From Stenopsyche tienmushanensis (lineage: Eukaryota > Arthropoda > Insecta > Trichoptera > Stenopsychidae): a stretch of DNA of 64,000 bases. Made by a program: the position numbers and the translations under genes. The stretch is from the NCBI GenBank assembly GCA_008973525.1, contig WACJ01000042.1:558001-622000 (forward strand), given 5' to 3'. This document shows, piece by piece, positions 58,591-64,000 of the stretch (position 1 is the stretch's first letter; each line of letters begins with the position of its first letter). The notes beneath the pieces are model-generated. The model did not search any database, had not been told where the DNA came from, and saw only the letters and a list, made by a program, of their open reading frames with translations.

Positions 58591-59515
58591 AGATGTCCAA
58601 TATCAATACAACTTTATCAAACAACATGTATGCAGTACTAAAATAAAAAATCGCACAAAAAGGAAACAAGCCGCTTATTGGTTTAATTCATTTTTTACAA
58701 AAGCCTGACTTCATCGCAAACGACAAGCACTTTTACAAATGCCTTTAACAAATGATTGACTGCACCTTTTCAATAATTTGCAATAGATGATTCAAGATTA
58801 CATCAAAAATATGGTTGGGGTGGACACCGCTAACCTATTAGTCACATCTTACTGCTTTATGCACAAAAAAGTATTGGAGAAAATTGGTTTTGTTTGGCGA
58901 ATTTTAAAAATTGAAGTGAAAAAATGATCACTTGTAACCTATATATGTATACAATAAAGTGTCAATAAATATCGAAAACATTTTTATTTAAGTTTAAGTT
59001 ATATACCTATTATTATATATATACATATATTATTTGAGTTATATACCATTTTTTCCCAATGTATTATCATAAACATAATCTTAGACAAATATACTAAAAA
59101 TCGCTTGGAGTGCTAAGGGTTAAGGGACTTTCTCGACACTTATAAATTACTAAATAAATAAATAACAAAGATCACAAAGGCTAAATTTAATGAGTCTGAT
59201 TGCAAAATATTAACCTGTATTTGTAAAAATGCGGTTACACAAATTTAATCATCTCCAGAGGATAAACCCATATCAGTGATAATCAACAAAAAAGTGCATT
59301 TCTCAAATCAAATCCAAGCTGATTGATGTCTTCGGGACCATTGCTTACAATTGCGATTTGTTTTTTTAAACGTTTCATGTATGTTAAAATATACCAAGGA
59401 TTTCTTGAAAACACAAATATAAAACTATAAAAATAAAAACAGTATTGGAATTTTTTGTTCATCAACTTTGTGTATTAATGCTATATTTTTAATTTTACAA
59501 AACAACAAAATATAA
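58591..59515. other. No gene seen; one transposon end
   Basis: Contains GGAGTGCTAAGGGTTAA closing at 59123, a probable solitary piggyBac-like end. The interval is also the expected 3' region of the ankyrin array; no convincing polyadenylation signal was identified. Confidence 0.4.
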
Positions 59516-59880
59516 TTAAATTATAACTATGTAAAACACAAAAGAAATTTTCCATTGGTCCAATTTTACGTAATAAAAAAATAAATTCACAACATGGAGG
59601 CGATTTTGTAAAGCAGAATGATGCGAAATCCCTGATGCTGTTACGTGTATATCAGCTTCATATTGCGATAACAATCGAAATGCCTCCAAATGGCCATACA
59701 ACGATGCATTGTAATGTTCGTTGGTAGCGATGATATTCGAACCGTATTTAACTAATAATCAAATAATATTAAAATAATTTTGTGGGTGGTAAAAGTTTTC
59801 GATCATCTTCGTCAAGATCATAAAAATTATGTCATATGATAAGAGCAGCGAATCTACAAATAGGATTTTTTGCGCTGGGT
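59516..59880 (-). pseudogene. Degenerate continuation of the ankyrin array
   Basis: On the minus strand, downstream of the ankyrin stop codon, frames read PICRFAALII, DLDEDDRKLLPPTK, RFEYHRYQRT and then, from 59701, YGHLEAFRLLSQYEADIHVT, ASGISHHSALQNRLHVVNLF. They align with the order of the 97-residue unit (GHPIDDRD..., GSNINAVN..., GHLEAV..LLQYGADIHATASGTPLHCAAQENHLHVV). Stops and frame shifts are frequent. The gene's array was therefore once at least one unit longer, or these are the decayed remains of an older version. Confidence 0.75.
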
Positions 59881-59884
59881 AAAG

Positions 59885-62800
59885 TTAAAGAGCCCCAGAT
59901 GCGTACAAATCATCTTCATATTGCAACAGCACTTTAACTGCATTCCTACACCCATACAGAGACGCATACGCTATAGGAGTGATGCCGAGTTTGCACTCTG
60001 CTCTAATATTCGAACCCTTTTGAAGTAATCTTTTAATTATATTAACGTGACCCTCCCTAGCTGCCCAATGTAAGGGCGTTCGGTCGTTTTCGTCGAGATA
60101 CTCAAGAGGATTTCCTGACGAGAGCAGCAAGTCCACAATTTGGAGATGATTTTTAAACGCTGCGCGATGTAAAGGAGTCCCTGATGCTGTTCCATAAATA
60201 TCAGCTTTATTTTGCAACAACAATCGAACTACATCCAAATGGCCATACATGGATGCAAGTGTCAAAGGCGTATTGTCGTATTGGTTAACAGCGTTGATAT
60301 TCGAACCTTTTCCAATTAATCTCAGAATAATGCCAAGGTTGCCGCTTGAAGCTGCATAATGTAAAGGAGTCGCGTTGTGTTCATCGCGATCATCAATAGG
60401 ATGTCCACACGAGAGAAGTAATTCAAAAATTTGGAGATGATTTCCTTGCACTGCGCAATGCAAAGGAGTCCTTGATGCTGTTGCGTGTATATCAGCTCCA
60501 TATTGCAATAAAGTTTTAACGGCTTCCAAATGGCCATTTGAAGAAGCTTCTGTCAAAGGCGTGTGATTGCTTTCATTGATAGCGTTGATATTCGAACCCC
60601 TTTCAATCAATTTTCTAATGGTTGCGGAGCGACCCTTTAAAGAGGCCCAATGTAAAGGCGTCGAATCGTATTTATCGATATCATCAATTGGATGTCCAGA
60701 CGAGAGCAGCAAATCCACAACTTGGACATGATTTTCTTGCACTGCGCAATGCAAAGGAGTCTTGGATGATGTTGCGTGTATATCAGCTCCATATTGCAAT
60801 AAAGTTTTAACTGCATCCAAATGGCCTTTTAATGAAGCATCTATCAAAGGTGTGTTATCTTTTTTGTTGATAGCGTTAATATACGAACCATTTTCAATTA
60901 ATCTTCTAATGATATCAGAGTGACCGTTTAAAGCAGCCCTATGCAAAGGCGTCGAATCGAATTTATCGCGATCGTCAATAGGATGTCCAGACGAGAGCAG
61001 CAAATCCACAATTTGGAGATGATTTTCTTGTGCTGCGCAATGTAAAGGAGTCCCTGATGCTGTTGCGTGTATATCAGCTCCATATTGCAATAAAGATTTA
61101 ACTGCTTCCAAATGGCCATTAAAAGAAGCTTCTAGCAAAGGTGTACTATCGTCTTTGTCAATAACATTGATAGTTGAACCATTTTCAATTAATCTTCTAA
61201 TGATATCAGAGTGACCGTTTAAAGCAGCCCTATGTAAAGGCGTCGAATCGTATTTATCGCGATCATCAATAGGATGTCCAGACGAGAGCAGAAAATCCAC
61301 AATTTGGAGATGATTTTCTTGTGCTGCGCAATGTAAAGGAGTCCCTGATGCTGTTGCGTGTATATCAGCTCCATATTGCAATAAATTTTTAACAGTATCC
61401 AAATGGCCTTTTAATGAAGCATCTATCAAAGGTGTTTTATCGATTTTGTTAACAGCGTTAATATTCGAACCCTTTTCAATTAATCTTCTGATGATGTCAG
61501 AGTGACCGTTTAAAGCAGCCCTATGTAAAGGCGTCGAATCGTATTTATCGCGATCATCAATAGGATCTCCAGACGAGAGCAGAAAATCCACAATTTGGAG
61601 ATGATTTTCTTGTGCTGCGCAATGTAAAGGAGTCCCTGATGCTGTTGCGTGTTTATCAGCTCCATACTGCAATAAAGTGTTAACTGCTTCTAAATGACCA
61701 TTTAATGAAGCTTCTAGCAAAGGTGTATTATCGGTTTTGTTAACAGCGTTAATATTCGAACCTTTTTCAATTAATCTTCTGATGATGTCAGAGTGACCTT
61801 TTAAAGCAGCCCTATGTAAAGGCGTAAATTCGTATTTATCGCGATCATCAATAGGCTGTCCAGACGAGAGCAGCAAGTTCACAACATGGAGATGATTTTC
61901 TTGCGCTGCGCAATGCAAGGGAGTCTTGGATGCTGTTGCGTGTATATCAGCTCCATATTGCAATAAAGTTTTAACTGCATCCAAATGGCCTTTTAATGAA
62001 GCTTCTAGCAAAGGTGTGTTATCGTCTTTGCTAACAGCGTTAATATTCGAACCCTTTTCAATTAATCTTCTGATGATGTCAGAGTGACCTTTTAAAGCAG
62101 CCCTATGTAAAGGCGTCAATTCGTATTCATCGCGATCATCAATAGGATGTCCAGACGAGAGCAGCAAGTCCACAACATGGAGATGATTTTTGTCTGCTGC
62201 GCAATGCAAAGGAGTCTTGGATGCTGTTGCGTGTATATCAGCTCCATACTGCAATAAAGTGTTAACTGCATCCAAATGGCCTTTTAATGAAGCATCTATC
62301 AAAGGTGTGTTATCGCTTTTATTGACAGCGTTGATATTCGAACCATTTTCAATTAATCTTCTGATGATGTCAGAGTGACCCTTTATAGATGCCCAATGTA
62401 AGGGCGTCGAATCGTATTTATTGCGATCATCAATAGGATGTCCAGACGACAGCAGCAAATCCACAACTTGGAGATGATTTTCTTGCGCTGCGCAATGCAA
62501 AGGAGTCGCTGATGCTGTTGCGTGTATATCAGCTCCATATTGCAATAAAGTTATAACTGTATCCAAATGGCCTTTTAATGAAGCTTCTAGCAAAGGTGTG
62601 TTATCTTTTTTGTTGATAGCGTTAATATACGAACCCTTTTCAATTAATCTTCTAATGATATCAGAGTGACCGTTTAAAGCAGCCCTATGTAAAGGCGTCG
62701 AATCGTATTTATCGCGATCATCAATAGGATGTTCAGACGAGAGCAGCAAATCCACAACTTGGAGATGATTTTCTTGCGCTGCGCAATGCAAAGGAGTCGC

Positions 62801-63013
62801 TGATGCTGTTGCGTGTATATCAGCTCCATATTGCAAAAAAGTTTTAACTGCTTCTAAATGACCATTTAATGAAGCAACTAGCAAAGGTGTGTTATCGTCT
62901 TTGTCAATGGCGTTGATATTCGAACCATTTTCAATTAATCTTCTAATGATATCAGAGTGACCGTTCTTAGCTGCCTGATGTAAAGGCTGTTCAGATGAAA
63001 CAAGCACGTCCAT
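59885..63013 (-). CDS. Intronless ankyrin-repeat protein with ten 97-residue super-repeats
   Basis: An uninterrupted frame of 1042 codons from the first ATG (63013-63011, context TTAGTTATGG) to TAA at 59885-59887. An upstream GTG at 63040 extends it by nine codons but is not a likely eukaryotic start. The N-terminus is MDVLVSSEQPLHQAAKN, with no signal peptide. It then has ten units of 97 residues, each made of three ankyrin repeats (33, 32 and 32 residues): GHSDIIRRLIEKGSNINAVN..., GHLDAVKTLLQYGADIHATA..., and HLQVVDLLLSSGHPIDDRD.... An eleventh partial unit ends in QYEDDLYASGAL. Canonical TPLH and G-A-D/N signatures are present in most repeats. There are no other domains, no membrane segment and no cysteine-rich tail. 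Ankyrin arrays serve as protein-binding scaffolds; the partner here is unknown. Central units are highly alike, and units 9-11 are divergent. An alternative 5' exon spliced at TTCATCTGAACAG/CCT (62987/62986) is possible. Confidence 0.88.
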   Translation of the reverse strand: MDVLVSSEQPLHQAAKNGHSDIIRRLIENGSNINAIDKDDNTPLLVASLNGHLEAVKTFLQYGADIHATASATPLHCAAQENHLQVVDLLLSSEHPIDDRDKYDSTPLHRAALNGHSDIIRRLIEKGSYINAINKKDNTPLLEASLKGHLDTVITLLQYGADIHATASATPLHCAAQENHLQVVDLLLSSGHPIDDRNKYDSTPLHWASIKGHSDIIRRLIENGSNINAVNKSDNTPLIDASLKGHLDAVNTLLQYGADIHATASKTPLHCAADKNHLHVVDLLLSSGHPIDDRDEYELTPLHRAALKGHSDIIRRLIEKGSNINAVSKDDNTPLLEASLKGHLDAVKTLLQYGADIHATASKTPLHCAAQENHLHVVNLLLSSGQPIDDRDKYEFTPLHRAALKGHSDIIRRLIEKGSNINAVNKTDNTPLLEASLNGHLEAVNTLLQYGADKHATASGTPLHCAAQENHLQIVDFLLSSGDPIDDRDKYDSTPLHRAALNGHSDIIRRLIEKGSNINAVNKIDKTPLIDASLKGHLDTVKNLLQYGADIHATASGTPLHCAAQENHLQIVDFLLSSGHPIDDRDKYDSTPLHRAALNGHSDIIRRLIENGSTINVIDKDDSTPLLEASFNGHLEAVKSLLQYGADIHATASGTPLHCAAQENHLQIVDLLLSSGHPIDDRDKFDSTPLHRAALNGHSDIIRRLIENGSYINAINKKDNTPLIDASLKGHLDAVKTLLQYGADIHATSSKTPLHCAVQENHVQVVDLLLSSGHPIDDIDKYDSTPLHWASLKGRSATIRKLIERGSNINAINESNHTPLTEASSNGHLEAVKTLLQYGADIHATASRTPLHCAVQGNHLQIFELLLSCGHPIDDRDEHNATPLHYAASSGNLGIILRLIGKGSNINAVNQYDNTPLTLASMYGHLDVVRLLLQNKADIYGTASGTPLHRAAFKNHLQIVDLLLSSGNPLEYLDENDRTPLHWAAREGHVNIIKRLLQKGSNIRAECKLGITPIAYASLYGCRNAVKVLLQYEDDLYASGAL

Positions 63014-63066
63014 AACTAAGTACGTATTATCGTTTACCACCGTAATATATTCACGAAACTGTTTCG

Positions 63067-63106
63067 ATGAAACTGTGTTGTAATCGTGAAACTACCTTTA
63101 TATAAG
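63067..63106 (-). promoter_or_regulatory. Core promoter of the ankyrin gene (TATA plus initiator)
   Basis: Minus-strand TATATAAAG lies at 63104-63096. An initiator-like ACAGTT has its A at 63074, 30 bases from the first T of the TATA box, the canonical TATA-to-start distance in arthropods. The implied leader is about 60 nt and contains no ATG before the 63013 start. This is sequence inference only. Confidence 0.6.
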
Positions 63107-63685
63107 CTTTATAATATTCATTTTATCTCCTATCTTATCTCCAATTTAATATTGCTTCTACATCTGGAAAAAGGCTCTTGTATAAATATGTATTTCTACA
63201 GTTTTAAAATGAACTCACTAATCAAAAGGTTAAGACGCTTCTTTTGTACCAGCGCATCGTTCGCGATTCTTGTGTACCACACAGAGGTACAATGGTTGTC
63301 GAGAAATAAAGTTTTAAGCAGAGTTTATGAGCTCCATAAAGAAATAGGACTGTTTCTCGAAAACCAGAACACAACAAGAAAAAAATTAGTACTCTAAAAT
63401 GAAAGATTAAACATTTGTCGAAATTCTGGCGTATTTTGCTGATTTTTTCAGTGAAATGAACAGTCTGAATATCTCATTACTGGGAAATATGAGGTATATC
63501 TCAACAGTAAAAGATAAAATTGCAAGTTTTCTGTGTAAATTGGAACTCTGGAACTGGAAAAGTGTCTTCCATCAATATTTCTTCAGTCCTAAAGCACAGT
63601 GCTTCCAGGTGCCCACCCCTCCTCTAGAACGTCCCCAGAGAAGGTGAGGCACAATGAGGAAGACTGACTTCCAAAAGTCCATCAT
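63107..63685. other. No gene seen upstream of the ankyrin gene
   Basis: Plus frames at 63086-63397 (103 codons) and 63456-63647 are not recognised. The former starts inside the promoter on the opposite strand, so is likely chance. Confidence 0.4.
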
Positions 63686-63689
63686 CAAT

Positions 63690-64000
63690 TTGAAGGGGAT
63701 TGCTGCACACAGGCATAAGATTGCTCCCCACCGTGGCTTTGCTTTTTGGCACGTATTCGAGAGGTTCAATTTTCGATGACTTTGTCGCATGAATCTGGCT
63801 GAATGTGCTGGATGGGACTCGTTACATTGTTTTTTTAAGGCATAAATTGTTTGCGGTTTATACGCATGGATCTGCAATTTAATATAGTCCCACAGGAAGA
63901 AGTCTAAAGGAGTTAAATCGGCGGACATTTCACGTCGCCGCCGCGCAAGAAAACCATACCCTCAAATCACTCACGCAAAATGTCCATCGTGACATACGCT
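63690..64000 (-). pseudogene. Mariner-superfamily transposase relic, truncated by window edge
   Basis: Minus strand reads YVTMDILRE at the window edge, then FEGMVFLRGGDVKCPP, and after a frame change DLTPLDFFLWDYIKLQIHAY, KPQTIYALKKQCNES, a second frame change, then VIENWTSRIRAKKQSHGG. The family form is ...TMDILRE.F....(I/V)SR.GDV.WPPRSPDLTPLDFFLWGYVK..VY...P.TI..LK...EI...VIENW..R......GGH. The third catalytic residue region (DLTPLDFF) is intact, but frameshifts disable it. The same C-terminus is seen at 9576-9835. The N-terminal half lies beyond 64000. Confidence 0.78.

Noticed and set aside
60322..62378. Open frames on other frames and strands within the ankyrin gene
   Set aside because: They recur with the 291-bp unit and are shadows of the main frame.
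59885..63013. Identification of the ankyrin protein as a latrotoxin-like spider toxin
   Set aside because: Intronless ankyrin genes include latrotoxins, but there is no signal peptide and no non-ankyrin N-terminal domain, and the 97-residue homogenised unit is not a known feature of that family.
59885..63013. Bacterial or Wolbachia origin of the ankyrin gene
   Set aside because: The TATA/initiator promoter and eukaryotic TE neighbours argue against it, and no Shine-Dalgarno or bacterial neighbours are visible. It cannot be fully excluded without homology searches.

Overview
This window looks like a stretch of an AT-rich arthropod (most likely insect) nuclear genome. The evidence is the mix of decayed mariner, hAT, R1-type and TTAA-flanked transposable elements, the absence of operons or dense coding, one splice-bounded exon-like segment, and one intronless ankyrin-repeat gene with a TATA/initiator promoter. 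Almost every open frame under about 120 codons is a chance frame or falls inside a repeat. No rRNA, tRNA or CRISPR array could be supported.

Layout. 0-11 kb: repeat family A, a pogo-like MITE, a TTAA MITE (5833-6191), Helitron-like DNA and a mariner element with both terminal inverted repeats (6937-7864), then a second transposase relic (9576-9835). 11-21 kb: a 191-bp mariner-type MITE, Helitron-like tandem units, and a tandemly multiplied transposase motif (18964-19170). 21-34 kb: another mariner relic, several copies of TTAA family B, an A copy, a nested TTAA element (29082-29856), and hAT 3' ends. 34.5 kb: a minus-strand segment that reads as the first transmembrane helix of a class A GPCR and ends at a consensus splice donor. 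35-58 kb: further B, hAT, R1-type and mariner relics, a 93-bp mariner MITE, an 11-bp minisatellite, an A copy, a 138-bp TA-flanked MITE and an hAT transposase fragment. 59.5-63.1 kb: the ankyrin gene on the minus strand, with a degenerate continuation of its array downstream. 63.7-64 kb: a transposase relic that runs off the window.

The most notable items are: (1) the ankyrin gene, built from ten 97-residue, three-ankyrin super-repeats that are homogenised in the middle, divergent at the 3' end and dead just beyond the stop codon; (2) the candidate GPCR exon; (3) several non-autonomous TTAA families, with one clean insertion into another repeat and one nested pair; (4) family A, whose copies share an internal inverted repeat and a short reading frame. 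There is no sign that the genes act as a pathway. The window is best read as a TE-dense intergenic or intronic region with one compact tandem-repeat gene.
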